DNA of 22,738 nucleotides from an uncultured Collinsella sp. (GTDB lineage Bacteria; Actinomycetota; Coriobacteriia; Coriobacteriales; Coriobacteriaceae), in NCBI GenBank assembly GCA_905197585.1, contig CAJJZO010000006.1, positions 1-22,738 of the forward strand, written 5' to 3'. The position numbers were made by a program, and so were the translations under genes. The notes under the pieces were generated by a model. It was not told where the DNA came from. It searched no databases and saw only the letters and a list, made by a program, of their open reading frames with translations. Below are positions 10,218-17,797 of this stretch, piece by piece (position 1 is the stretch's first letter; every line of letters begins with the position of its first letter).

Positions 10218-10253
10218 CAGGGGGCGGGCAAACCAACGTCTGCCCGCCCCCTG
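10218..10253 (-). other. Strong hairpin between lipoprotein and permease genes
   Basis: A perfect 13-bp GC-rich stem, CAGGGGGCGGGCA with TGCCCGCCCCCTG, has a 10-base loop. On the minus strand there is no T-run after it. Such hairpins after a binding-protein gene commonly stabilise that part of the transcript, so that binding protein is made in excess of permease. That role here is inference. Confidence 0.7.
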
Positions 10254-10284
10254 TCGCTAATCAGATAGCTTGGGCAGCAACTAC

Positions 10285-11601
10285 TTACTCGGAAGCAGCC
10301 TTCTCGGTCTTCCAGCCATCGACGAAGGCGTTCTTGACGCCGTCCCACTTGCTGTTGTCGGCAGCATAGGCGATCAGAGCCTGCTTGAGGTTCTTCTTCC
10401 ACTCCTCAGAGGGGATGTAGACGAAGTCCCAAGCGACGGTCTTCTTGCCGTCCTTGGCCATGGCGACGGCCTGCTGCGAGAAGACGTTGGTGGTTTCCTT
10501 GGCGCTCTTGAACGGGGCAGTCAGACCCATCTTGTCAGCGATGATGCTGGTGGCGGTGTCAGAAGTGACGCACCAATACATGAAGTCCTCGGTGGCCTTC
10601 TGGGCATCCTCGGAAGCCTGGGAGCTGACGCACCAGTAGTTCTCGCCGCCGGAGCACAGGCCCTGGTTCTCCTCGCCGTCGACACCGATGTAGATGGGCA
10701 TCATGCCAATCTGATCGTCGGTCATGCCGGCCTTGGTGAGGTCAGCGTAGGCCCAGGAGCCGTTCTGATAGAAGACGGCCTTGCCGGTTGCGAACTCGTT
10801 GGTGGCGTCGTCGCCGGTCTTGGAGGCAAGCTGCGAAGGATCGCAGGTGGAGTCGGTGATGTACAGGTCGAAAATCTGCTTGAAGTTGTCGAGATACTCG
10901 CCCTTGATCTCGTCGTCCTCCTGGTTGTGCTCCTTCTCGAACTCGTAGTAGAGCGGGAGGTTGGCGAGGTGGGTGGTGTAGCGCCAGCTGGAGGAGTCAT
11001 CCATGCCAGCAGAAGTGAAGGCACCCTCAATGCCAAGCTCGTCCTTGCGGGCCTGGATGTCGTCGGCACAAGCCTTCAGCTTGTCGAAGGAGTTGATGTC
11101 CTCGGCCTTGTAGCCAGCCTTCTCGAGCAGCTGCTTGTTGTAGATGATGCCGTAGCTCTCCTGGACCCAGTCGATACCCAGATCCTTGCCATCGGACTGC
11201 AGAGCCAGGGAGTCGTCAATGAGCTCACCGCGGAGCTTGGTATCGGACAGGTCGGCGCAGTAATCCTTCCAGTTCTTAAGGCCGGTGGGGCCGTTGACCT
11301 GGAACAGGGTCGGAGCGGAGCTCTTGGACATCTCGGACTTGAGCTTCTCCTCGTAGGTGTTGGAGGCAGCGGTCACGATCTTGACCTCGACGCCCTTCTC
11401 CTTCTTATAGGCCTTGGCGATCTCCTTCCACTCCTTGTCGACCTCGGGCTTGAATTGGAGGAAGTAGACCTCGGCAGCGTCACCAGAAGCAGAGGAGCCG
11501 GAGCCGGCAGAACCACCGCAGCCCACGAGACCCAGACCAAGAACCGCAGCCGCGGAACCAGCAAAGCCCAGGAACTGCCTTCTGCTCATTTCGTTCTTCA
11601 T
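10285..11601 (-). CDS. Sugar ABC transporter substrate-binding lipoprotein, Tat-type signal
   Basis: A 438-residue extracytoplasmic binding protein of the large bacterial carbohydrate-binding family. It begins MKNEMSRRQFLGF, a twin-arginine motif close to the S-R-R-x-F-L consensus. A hydrophobic stretch and the lipobox L-V-G-C follow, then a Gly/Ser linker, so it should be exported folded and anchored by a lipid on the Cys. The mature part has many aromatic and acidic residues (NGPTGLKNW, SYGIIYNKQLLEKAGY), as in maltose- and oligosaccharide-binding relatives. I start at the ATG at 11601, where AAAGGGTGG gives the ribosome site. An in-frame GTG at 11619 is less likely. Substrate is not proven. 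TreR-like operators upstream, and nearby malQ and glgP, suggest an alpha-glucoside or maltodextrin. Confidence 0.93.
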   Translation of the reverse strand: MKNEMSRRQFLGFAGSAAAVLGLGLVGCGGSAGSGSSASGDAAEVYFLQFKPEVDKEWKEIAKAYKKEKGVEVKIVTAASNTYEEKLKSEMSKSSAPTLFQVNGPTGLKNWKDYCADLSDTKLRGELIDDSLALQSDGKDLGIDWVQESYGIIYNKQLLEKAGYKAEDINSFDKLKACADDIQARKDELGIEGAFTSAGMDDSSSWRYTTHLANLPLYYEFEKEHNQEDDEIKGEYLDNFKQIFDLYITDSTCDPSQLASKTGDDATNEFATGKAVFYQNGSWAYADLTKAGMTDDQIGMMPIYIGVDGEENQGLCSGGENYWCVSSQASEDAQKATEDFMYWCVTSDTATSIIADKMGLTAPFKSAKETTNVFSQQAVAMAKDGKKTVAWDFVYIPSEEWKKNLKQALIAYAADNSKWDGVKNAFVDGWKTEKAASE

Positions 11602-11709
11602 TACAATCCACCCTTTCACACCGTGGCGGCACCCTTTGCCGCCGCCTTCGGAGATTGGCTCGGGGACTTTGCCCCTTTTGCTGATTTGTACAATACGCTA
11701 TTTGGCTAG

Positions 11710-11721
11710 TTGTTTGAACAA
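11710..11721. promoter_or_regulatory. TreR-like operator 1 upstream of the ABC operon
   Basis: TTGTTTGAACAA is an inverted repeat (TTGTT-tg-AACAA) that extends imperfectly outward to TAGTTGTT and AACAAGTA. It fits TTGT-N4-ACAA, the pattern I recall for the TreR operator of Bacillus subtilis. It lies 109 bases upstream of the lipoprotein start codon, just after a weak minus-strand promoter candidate (TTCACC with TAGTAA). Confidence 0.6.
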
Positions 11722-11784
11722 GTATTACTAGAGCGGTAGAAAAACATCGGTGAACGGTAATTTCAACTTGATACTTGACAAGTT

Positions 11785-11796
11785 TTGTATAAACAA
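11785..11796. promoter_or_regulatory. TreR-like operator 2 upstream of the ABC operon
   Basis: TTGTATAAACAA again fits TTGT-N4-ACAA. Its centre is 75 bases from operator 1, about seven helical turns, so a repressor could bind both by looping. A separate palindrome, ACTTG-A-CAAGT (11773-11783), directly adjoins it and may belong to the promoter or to another regulator. Confidence 0.5.
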
Positions 11797-11818
11797 TTAT
11801 TTGTTATCGAATGCAGAT

Positions 11819-11865
11819 AAAACGCCCGGTCAAGCCGATGCATCGTCGGTTTGACCGGGCGTTTT
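11819..11865 (-). terminator. Intrinsic terminator of the gntR-type gene
   Basis: A perfect 15-bp stem, AAAACGCCCGGTCAA with TTGACCGGGCGTTTT, encloses an inner partial stem. T-rich sequence lies at the stem base on both strands, so it could work in both directions. It begins about 40 bases past the repressor stop codon and insulates it from the ABC operon. Confidence 0.9.
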
Positions 11866-11907
11866 CTCTTTGAGGGCATGAGTCTCGTCAGGCTGCGAGC
11901 TAGCCGG

Positions 11908-12627
11908 CTATCGCTTGGAGTTGACGCGGTAGTGGAAGATCTCGGGATGCGTGCGGGCATGCGTGACCTCGAACAAGATGCCGTCCGAGGTGTACGACTG
12001 GCTCTCCATGACGGCGACACAGTTGTATTTGCCAAGGTCAAGATAGCTGCAGTCCTCATCGTTGGCAAGCTCGACGCTCACCGTACGGCGACTCGCCATC
12101 ACTTTGACGCCGCGTTTGTGCTCCAGATAGTCGTAAATTGACTTTGCGGCGATCTCGGGCGTCAGGCCTTTGGCGATCGACTCCAGAAAATAGCCGTGGT
12201 CCACCTGGCGAGCGCTACCGTTAAGGCTACGGACGCGCACCACGCGAATCAACTCCTCGCCCACCTTAAAGCCCAGGTGACGAGAGAGTTGCTCGGTACA
12301 GACCAGATGTTCAAAAGACTTAACGTCCGTCGATGCAACGGCATTGTTGCGCTTTGCAAACTCGCCAAACGACTCAACTTCCTCGAGTGCGCCCAACATG
12401 TCGGTTTCGCCCTTAAGCCAAATAACGCGCACGCCCTTGCCGTGTATGGGCTGCACAAACATCCCGTCGGACAGCATACCCAAGGCGCGACGGACGGTAT
12501 TGCGAGTGCATCCGAACTCCGCGGTCAGCTCGGCTTCGGTTGGCAGCATCTCCTGAAACGCATAGGTCCCATTAATGATGCGCGAGCGTATTTCTCGGTA
12601 GATTCCTTCGTATATCGCTTTTGGCAT
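11908..12627 (-). CDS. GntR-family transcriptional repressor with UTRA domain, TreR-like
   Basis: A 239-residue DNA-binding regulator. Residues about 3-70 are a GntR winged helix (IYREIRSRIINGTY, LPTEAELTAEFGCTRNTVRR, then GKGVRVIW). A UTRA effector domain fills about 80-235, with FGEFAKRNN, VVRVRSLNG and KSIYDYLE, close to what I know of TreR of Bacillus subtilis. TreR-type UTRA domains bind a phosphorylated disaccharide, which releases DNA. The gene is divergent from the PTS-HAD gene, whose transporter would make such a ligand. A TTGTTTAAAC operator lies in its own promoter region, next to an extended -10 candidate (TGCTATCGT), implying autoregulation. GAGGTGA precedes the ATG by 5 bases. 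The exact inducer (maltose-, trehalose- or another alpha-glucoside phosphate) cannot be decided. Confidence 0.92.
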   Translation of the reverse strand: MPKAIYEGIYREIRSRIINGTYAFQEMLPTEAELTAEFGCTRNTVRRALGMLSDGMFVQPIHGKGVRVIWLKGETDMLGALEEVESFGEFAKRNNAVASTDVKSFEHLVCTEQLSRHLGFKVGEELIRVVRVRSLNGSARQVDHGYFLESIAKGLTPEIAAKSIYDYLEHKRGVKVMASRRTVSVELANDEDCSYLDLGKYNCVAVMESQSYTSDGILFEVTHARTHPEIFHYRVNSKR

Positions 12628-12681
12628 TGTTTCACCTCTACATTATTTATTTCCGGCTAGGCACGATAGCATTTCTTAAAG

Positions 12682-12693
12682 TTGTTTAAACCG
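12682..12693. promoter_or_regulatory. TreR-like operator in the gntR-type promoter
   Basis: TTGTTTAAACCG keeps the left half-site TTGT and the central TTTAAAC seen at the malQ and PTS sites. On the minus strand it overlaps a TTTAAA -35 candidate placed 16 bases from the extended -10 TGCTATCGT, so bound repressor would block its own gene. Confidence 0.55.
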
Positions 12694-12790
12694 AATATCG
12701 GTAAAGCGACAGGATTTAACCGTTGACGGTTTCTGTCATGCCCAAATCGGTTTCGCTCAAAACTGCCGGTACGACAATCGTCTGGTCCTC

Positions 12791-12815
12791 TACAATGAAT
12801 CCATTGTTTAAACGT
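12791..12815 (+). promoter_or_regulatory. PTS-HAD promoter -10 and overlapping TreR-like operator
   Basis: A -10 candidate TACAAT (12791-12796) is followed at the expected start point by TTGTTTAAACGT (12804-12815), the same motif as in gntR and malQ. The -35 is weak. Operator position over the start site favours simple repression. Confidence 0.55.
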
Positions 12816-12856
12816 TTCCCCACGCGCAACGCGCCTCGATATTCGGAAGGCAGAAC

Positions 12857-15307
12857 ATGCTGCAAAAAATCCAACGCTTTGGCGGGGCAATGTTCGCTCC
12901 CGCCATGCTGTTTTCTATATCAGGCCTCATGGTCGGCGTCTCCGCTCTCGCAACGACTGCGGACATCGTCGGCAATCTCGCCGTATACGGAACCCCTTGG
13001 TACGTTTTTTGGACCATCATCCAGCGCGGCTCGTGGACGGTCTTTAAACGCCTCCCGCTCCTTTTTGCCGTAGCGCTGCCCATCGGTCTTGCCCAAAAAC
13101 AACCGGCTCGTTGCTGCCTCGAGGCTCTCGTCGCCTATTTTGCCTACTGCTTCTTTTTGAGCGAGATCATTAAGCTGAGCGGAGACAACCTTGGACTTGA
13201 GTACCCGTCATCTTTGACCTCCGCCAGCGGTATCACCGTCATCGACGGCATCAAGACGCTCGACACCGGCATTATCGGCCCGCTGGCGGTATCGGCAACC
13301 GTCGTCGCCATCCATGACCGCTTCTACGATGCAAAGGTTCCCGATTGGCTCGGCACCTTCTCGGGCTCCTCGCTGGTCTACCTCATCAGCTTTTTTGCCG
13401 TGTTTGCCCTTGCCGCTATCTCGGCCGCCATCGTGCCCTACGTATACGATGTAACCGATACGCTGCGTCACGCGCTTGCAGGCGTCGGTCCCTTTGGCGT
13501 GGGCATCTTTGTGTTTTTGGAGCGAGCGCTCGAGCCCATGGGGCTACACCACCTGCTCTACATGCCAATCTACTACGACAACCTGGTCATTAACGACGGC
13601 ATCTACGCCACGTGGAGCAGTTTGCTCCCCATCCTCTCCCATAGCACGCGCCCCCTTAATGAACTTGCGCCGTGGGCCGGTTTTACCGCCACCGGCTGGG
13701 TCAAGCTCTTTGGCCTTCCCGCCATCGCAGCCGCGTTCTACTCCACCGCAAAACCAGAGCGCCGCGCCGGCCTCAGGGTCATCCTTGTTCCCGCCATCAT
13801 CGCCTCGGTGGTTTGCGGCGTTACCGAGCCACTCGAGTTTCTCTTTATGTTCACCCACCCCGGGCTCTTTTTTCTCTATGCCGTCTTATCGTCTTGCCTT
13901 GCCACAACCATGAATCTCTTTGGCATCGTCGGCATCTTCTCGGGCGGCCTCATGGAGATGGCAGCCTTCAACTTTATTCCGCTCATGCGCACGCATGCCG
14001 GTGCCTATCTTTTGGCGCTCGGTATCGGCCTTGCCTTTAGCCTCATCTTTTTTGTTAGTTTTCGAGCACTCATCTTGATCTATGACCTTAAGACGCCGGG
14101 CCGCGAGGATCATGTCGCCAATCGCGCGGCAATCGATCGTTTGACGGAAAGCGGCTTTGCCAAAGAGCAATCTCCCAATGACGAGGTCAATAGTCGATCC
14201 GATCAAGATCATATCCTCGCTGAGCGGGTAATTCAGCTTTTAGGTGGTGTTGACAATATCGTGGGCGCAACCAACTGTGCCACGCGCCTGCGCGTCGAGG
14301 TCGCAGACCCTTCCATCGTTGCAGATAACGCGTCGTTTGTCGCGGTGGGCGCCAAGGGCCTTATCATTACGGGCAAGACCGCCCAGGTGATCATCGGCAT
14401 CTCCGTTCCCCGCGTTAAAGAGCATTTTGACCAGATCATGGGCCTCGAGCCGGGATTTGTGCCCACCACCTCGGCCTCCCCTGCCGCCAGCGCAGCCCAT
14501 AAGCGCGGCGATATCTGCTTCTTCGATATCGACGGAACGCTCGCCTGGCAAGACCCCAGGCTCGTCCAAGACCTTCCCGAAGACGAGCGGGACCTCTCCC
14601 CCTATCCCAACGAGGCGGTTTCGCAGGCAATCCGCGAGTTTGTCGCCAACGGCAACATGGCCTTTATCTGCACGGGACGCACCCTGAGCTGCATCCACCC
14701 CAAACTTCTTGAGCTGCCTTGGACCGGCATCGTCTGTCTTGCGGGCGGTTACGCCGAGATCAACGGACACGCAATTCGCGATCTGTCGATGACGCCCAGT
14801 ATGCTGCAGCGTCTTGCCCCCTACCTTGAGCAATCGGGCGAGGTCATCCGCTTTGAGGGCCTCAACGGCGTCGTGCGCATGAGTGCCGATGCGCCCGATG
14901 CTCCCGGATACGCGCGCACCCTGGGCGACGCAGTCACGCAGCTGCAACATTACAGTGCCTACAAGATCTTGATGTCTACATCGCTCGCCAGCCGCATCGC
15001 TCAAGATAAGGCACTTGAGCCGCTGCTGTGCTTTAACGAGCTCGAACTCGAGGTAACCGAAATCTCGCCCCGCGAATGCACGAAGCGCGGGGGCATCCAG
15101 TCTGTACTCGACGCCCTCGACCCCCACCACGGAACCGTATACGGCATTGGCGACGCCAGCAATGACGTCTCGCTGATGAACGCCGTCGATGTCGGTATCG
15201 CCATGGGCAATGCGCCGGACTATCTTAAAAAGCGCGCCGACTACATCACCGACTCGGTCGACAAAGATGGCGTCGTCAAGGCGCTCGAGCACTTTAGGCT
15301 TATATAA
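12857..15307 (+). CDS. Alpha-glucoside PTS EIICB fused to a Cof-type HAD phosphatase
   Basis: An 816-residue three-part protein. Residues about 1-400 are a membrane EIIC of the glucose/maltose group. The start MLQKIQRFGGAMFAPAMLF and blocks such as IKTLDTGIIGPL, GLHHLLY and CGVTEPLEF match Bacillus MalP-type alpha-glucoside permeases as I know them. Residues about 450-530 are EIIB with the phosphorylated cysteine Cys474 (NCATRLRV). After an Ala/Ser/Thr linker, residues about 550-816 are a HAD hydrolase. It has motif I Asp557 and Asp559 (FFDIDGT), a CTGR motif II, and motif IV Asp766 and Asp770 (GDASNDVSLMNA). The reading frame is continuous. No EIIA is fused, so one must be supplied elsewhere. 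GGAAGG lies 6 bases before the ATG. It is divergent from the TreR-like repressor. Likely role: import and phosphorylate a disaccharide, then dephosphorylate it or a related sugar phosphate in the cell. Substrate is unproven. Confidence 0.92.
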   Translation: MLQKIQRFGGAMFAPAMLFSISGLMVGVSALATTADIVGNLAVYGTPWYVFWTIIQRGSWTVFKRLPLLFAVALPIGLAQKQPARCCLEALVAYFAYCFFLSEIIKLSGDNLGLEYPSSLTSASGITVIDGIKTLDTGIIGPLAVSATVVAIHDRFYDAKVPDWLGTFSGSSLVYLISFFAVFALAAISAAIVPYVYDVTDTLRHALAGVGPFGVGIFVFLERALEPMGLHHLLYMPIYYDNLVINDGIYATWSSLLPILSHSTRPLNELAPWAGFTATGWVKLFGLPAIAAAFYSTAKPERRAGLRVILVPAIIASVVCGVTEPLEFLFMFTHPGLFFLYAVLSSCLATTMNLFGIVGIFSGGLMEMAAFNFIPLMRTHAGAYLLALGIGLAFSLIFFVSFRALILIYDLKTPGREDHVANRAAIDRLTESGFAKEQSPNDEVNSRSDQDHILAERVIQLLGGVDNIVGATNCATRLRVEVADPSIVADNASFVAVGAKGLIITGKTAQVIIGISVPRVKEHFDQIMGLEPGFVPTTSASPAASAAHKRGDICFFDIDGTLAWQDPRLVQDLPEDERDLSPYPNEAVSQAIREFVANGNMAFICTGRTLSCIHPKLLELPWTGIVCLAGGYAEINGHAIRDLSMTPSMLQRLAPYLEQSGEVIRFEGLNGVVRMSADAPDAPGYARTLGDAVTQLQHYSAYKILMSTSLASRIAQDKALEPLLCFNELELEVTEISPRECTKRGGIQSVLDALDPHHGTVYGIGDASNDVSLMNAVDVGIAMGNAPDYLKKRADYITDSVDKDGVVKALEHFRLI

Positions 15308-15420
15308 GCAGCCGGCACGCGCACGCGTCCCGTTTCTCCAAATCGCCAAAACAGACGCGCCGGCAACTCCAATGTGGCAATATGGTATCTGCACACCGCA
15401 ACGATGTAACCCAAGAAAGA

Positions 15421-16446
15421 ATGCGAGAACCCGTGTCCAGTCCGTTTACCAGCTTTTTAGCCCAGCACTTTGACCAGATTAACGACTATCTGGCCACGTT
15501 CTTTGACGGACAGGCGACCTCTGCCGATATCGAGCGCTACCTGTATACCCCGCTCTCGGCTTTTACGGCCAACGCCGGCAAGCGCCACCGCCCGCTTATC
15601 TGCATGCTCGCCGCAACCGCAGTGGGCGGTAACTTTGAGAGCGCCCGCAGCGCGGCGGCAGCTATCGAGCACTTTCAGTCGGGAGCGCTTATCCATGACG
15701 ACATAGCCGACAACGGCCAGCTGCGTCGCGGCAAGCCTTGCATGCACCTTACCGAGGGCACGGGCCTTGCCATCAATTGTGGCGACCTGGCGCTCACCAT
15801 GGTCACCAAGACGGTTCTCGACGACCCCACGCTGGAGTCCGACGTGAAGCTGCGCGTGCTCCACGAGCTTACCGAGATGATCGTCCGCACCATCGAGGGT
15901 CAAGCGCTCGACCTGGGTTGGGTCCGTGACGGGCGCTTTGATATCTCGGTTGATGACTACCTGGACATGGCGACGCACAAGACCGCGTTTTACAGCGGAG
16001 CCACGCCGCTTGCCGCCGGAGCCATTATCGGCGGCGGCAGCGATGAGCAAATCGAAGCGCTGCGCGCCTTTGGCCTGCACACGGGCCTTGCCTTTCAGAT
16101 TCAGGACGACCTGCTCAACCTTGTCGGCACTAAGGAAGCCGCCAACAAGGACTTCCGCACCGACATCACCGAGGGCAAGCGCACGCTTGTCGCCGTACAC
16201 GCCCTCTCTGATGAGCGCCACCACGACGAGGTCGAGGCGATTCTTTCCTCGGGCACCGATGATCCCGCGCAGCTCGCACGCGCCGTGGAGATCTTCCAGG
16301 AGACCGGCTCTATCGATTGCGCCCACACTTACGCGCTCGACCTGACCGCTAAGGCCAAAGCGGCCATCGAGAACGTTGAGCTTGATCCGCACGCACGCGA
16401 GCTGTTCCTCTCCATGGCAGATTTCTTTGTGGAGCGCCTTAACTAA
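15421..16446 (+). CDS. Polyprenyl (geranylgeranyl/farnesyl-type) diphosphate synthase
   Basis: A 341-residue trans-prenyltransferase that condenses isopentenyl diphosphate with an allylic diphosphate, probably for quinone or carrier-lipid side chains. It carries GKRHRP (substrate binding) and the first aspartate-rich motif DDIAD (from residue 93), followed by RRGKP. It also has a conserved KT pair (HKTAFY) and the second aspartate-rich motif as FQIQDDLLN, where Asn replaces the last Asp, a variation known in some homologues. The motif KDFRTDITEGKRT near the C-terminal third is intact. I start at 15421 because AAGAAAGA precedes it. An in-frame ATG at 15382 has no ribosome site and would add 13 residues. 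It follows the PTS-HAD gene by 113 bases and may share its transcript, although the functions appear unrelated. Confidence 0.92.
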   Translation: MREPVSSPFTSFLAQHFDQINDYLATFFDGQATSADIERYLYTPLSAFTANAGKRHRPLICMLAATAVGGNFESARSAAAAIEHFQSGALIHDDIADNGQLRRGKPCMHLTEGTGLAINCGDLALTMVTKTVLDDPTLESDVKLRVLHELTEMIVRTIEGQALDLGWVRDGRFDISVDDYLDMATHKTAFYSGATPLAAGAIIGGGSDEQIEALRAFGLHTGLAFQIQDDLLNLVGTKEAANKDFRTDITEGKRTLVAVHALSDERHHDEVEAILSSGTDDPAQLARAVEIFQETGSIDCAHTYALDLTAKAKAAIENVELDPHARELFLSMADFFVERLN

Positions 16447-16584
16447 CGGGGGTTATAAAACCTGTCAGCAGCGTATTTAGGCACAACTTGCTACACTGTA
16501 GAGTGCATGTTTATGCATCCCTTTGCGTTGTCTATCCGACAGACGCTCAAATAGTACGAATGGTACGCCGAAAGGGGTTCGTTC

Positions 16585-17490
16585 ATGGAACCTATTACAA
16601 CGGGCATGCAAGGAGCAGCCGTCGAGGACGTGCAGTCTCGTCTCCTGCAGCTCGGCTACACGATTGATGCCGCCGAAGTCACCGACAAGTACTTTGGAGC
16701 CACCACTGAGCAGGCCGTCAGCACCTTCAGGCTCGACAGCGGCCTTGCTGCCGGTCATGCCGTCGATATCCCCTGTTGGAGCGCCCTTGTAGACGCTTCG
16801 TATAAGCTGGGCGACCGCACCCTCTATCTGCGCATGCCCAATTTCCATGGCGCCGATGTACAGGCCCTGCAGCGCGCTCTCAACGTTTTGGGCTTTGCCT
16901 GTGGCGAAGACGACGGCTACTTTGGTCCGCATACCGAGGCCGCCCTGCAGCAGTTCCAGGAAAATGTCGGCCTGTTTGCCGACGGCATGGCCTTCCAGGA
17001 CACCTACGCCTACATCAACCGCCTGCACCATGTGTGGGAGGGCAAGCCCTCGGTCACCGAAGCCGAGTCCCGCATCGGTTTTGCTCGCGCCGCCAACGTG
17101 CTCGAGCGTTTCCAGATTGCCGTTATCGGCGAGGACCCCATCGCACGCAGCGTTGCGTCGCGCATGTGGAATATCGCCACGGCAACGACCGACAACAGCG
17201 GCATGATGCTCTGCGACTCCGAGGTCCCAACCGACGTAGATCTGGTGCTCGAGATCGCAAGCGACGAGCTGCCCGCCGACGCCGCACCGCGCGCCACGAT
17301 TGCCCTCGCCGAGTGCCACAACCTGGCCCAGCGCATCCGCACTGCCAATGTTGCCGCGCAGCAGAAGCCGGCACGCATTCGCATCGAGCTCACGGGCATG
17401 ACGCGCTACAACGGCACCTTCACGGCCAGCGACGCGCAGACGCTCGCCGTACGCCTGCTCGATGGCGTTTGCGATGCCCTCGCAGATTAG
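16585..17490 (+). CDS. Peptidoglycan-binding-repeat protein without signal peptide, loosely CwlM-like
   Basis: A 301-residue protein with two peptidoglycan_binding_1 repeats. The first is at about residues 5-70 (GMQGAAVEDVQSRLLQLGY, FGATTEQAVSTFR). The second is at about 80-145 (ADVQALQRALNVLGFACGE, DGYFGPHTEAALQQFQENVG). The C-terminal half is not confidently recognised. Its order of hydrophobic segments (LERFQIAVIG, VDLVLEIASDE, NLAQRIRTANV) faintly recalls an amidase_3 fold, but no zinc-binding His/Glu set is visible. There is no signal peptide or membrane segment, so it should be cytoplasmic. In actinobacteria the regulator CwlM shares the two repeats plus an amidase-like domain and acts inside the cell; any equivalence is inference. 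AAAGGGG precedes the ATG, and a -10 candidate TACACT (16492-16497) suggests its own promoter. Confidence 0.82.
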   Translation: MEPITTGMQGAAVEDVQSRLLQLGYTIDAAEVTDKYFGATTEQAVSTFRLDSGLAAGHAVDIPCWSALVDASYKLGDRTLYLRMPNFHGADVQALQRALNVLGFACGEDDGYFGPHTEAALQQFQENVGLFADGMAFQDTYAYINRLHHVWEGKPSVTEAESRIGFARAANVLERFQIAVIGEDPIARSVASRMWNIATATTDNSGMMLCDSEVPTDVDLVLEIASDELPADAAPRATIALAECHNLAQRIRTANVAAQQKPARIRIELTGMTRYNGTFTASDAQTLAVRLLDGVCDALAD

Positions 17491-17528
17491 GTAAACTAAA
17501 CGAGTTGCTTTTGGGCAACACTACACAT

Positions 17529-17603
17529 TGGGACGTAGTTCAACGGTAGAACTCCGGTTTTTGGTGCCGGCTGTTGGGGGTTCGAATCCCTCCGTCCCAG
17601 CCA
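17529..17603 (+). tRNA. tRNA-Gln (anticodon TTG)
   Basis: The acceptor stem TGGGACG pairs fully with CGTCCCA. The anticodon arm is CCGGT-TTTTGGT-GCCGG, giving anticodon TTG, which reads CAA for glutamine. The T arm GGGGG-TTCGAAT-CCCTC is clear. The 3' end is encoded as GCCA (17600-17603). It starts 38 bases after the preceding gene, and no separate promoter is obvious. Confidence 0.95.
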
Positions 17604-17612
17604 TTAAAATTG

Positions 17613-17650
17613 AGCGCCCTGAGTCCATAACGGCCCAGGGCGCTTTCTTG
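17613..17650 (+). terminator. Intrinsic terminator after tRNA-Gln
   Basis: A perfect 9-bp stem, AGCGCCCTG with CAGGGCGCT, and a 14-base loop are followed by TTCTTGT. It begins 10 bases after the tRNA CCA end. Confidence 0.85.
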
Positions 17651-17658
17651 TGGGCAAG

Positions 17659-17737
17659 CGGAGGGATTCGAACCCGCAAGGAATCTACCTATATAAGACA
17701 GACGCCCCAGGCCCATAAGGACCAAGAGCGCCTTTCA
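17659..17737. other. Decayed tRNA 3' fragment and terminator-like duplicate
   Basis: 17659-17674 is the exact reverse complement of GGTTCGAATCCCTCCG in the tRNA-Gln T arm (17579-17594). On the minus strand it reads like the 3' end of a tRNA, but no matching 5' acceptor strand exists, so it is a fragment. Further on, 17702-17735 is a diverged copy of the tRNA terminator loop region (ACGCCCCAGG, CCCATAAGG, GAGCGCCTTTC), with the hairpin partly lost. This looks like remains of a duplicated or inverted tRNA locus. From 17738 to 17797 I see nothing further. Confidence 0.55.
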
Positions 17738-17797
17738 TCTAGAAAATATCAGCCCAGTTCCGAAAAGCGAGCCGCATGCGACAACCAAGTAGCCGCA

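Noticed and set aside
10270-11709. Long plus-strand frame opposite the ABC lipoprotein gene
   Set aside because: It is antisense to a clear Tat lipoprotein, rich in Leu/Val/Gly/Asp without motifs, and is a codon-bias shadow. The same applies to the long frames opposite malQ, glgP and the PTS-HAD gene.
17640-17740. A complete minus-strand tRNA
   Set aside because: Only a T-arm and 3' acceptor-like end are present. No 5' acceptor strand, D arm or anticodon arm can be folded.
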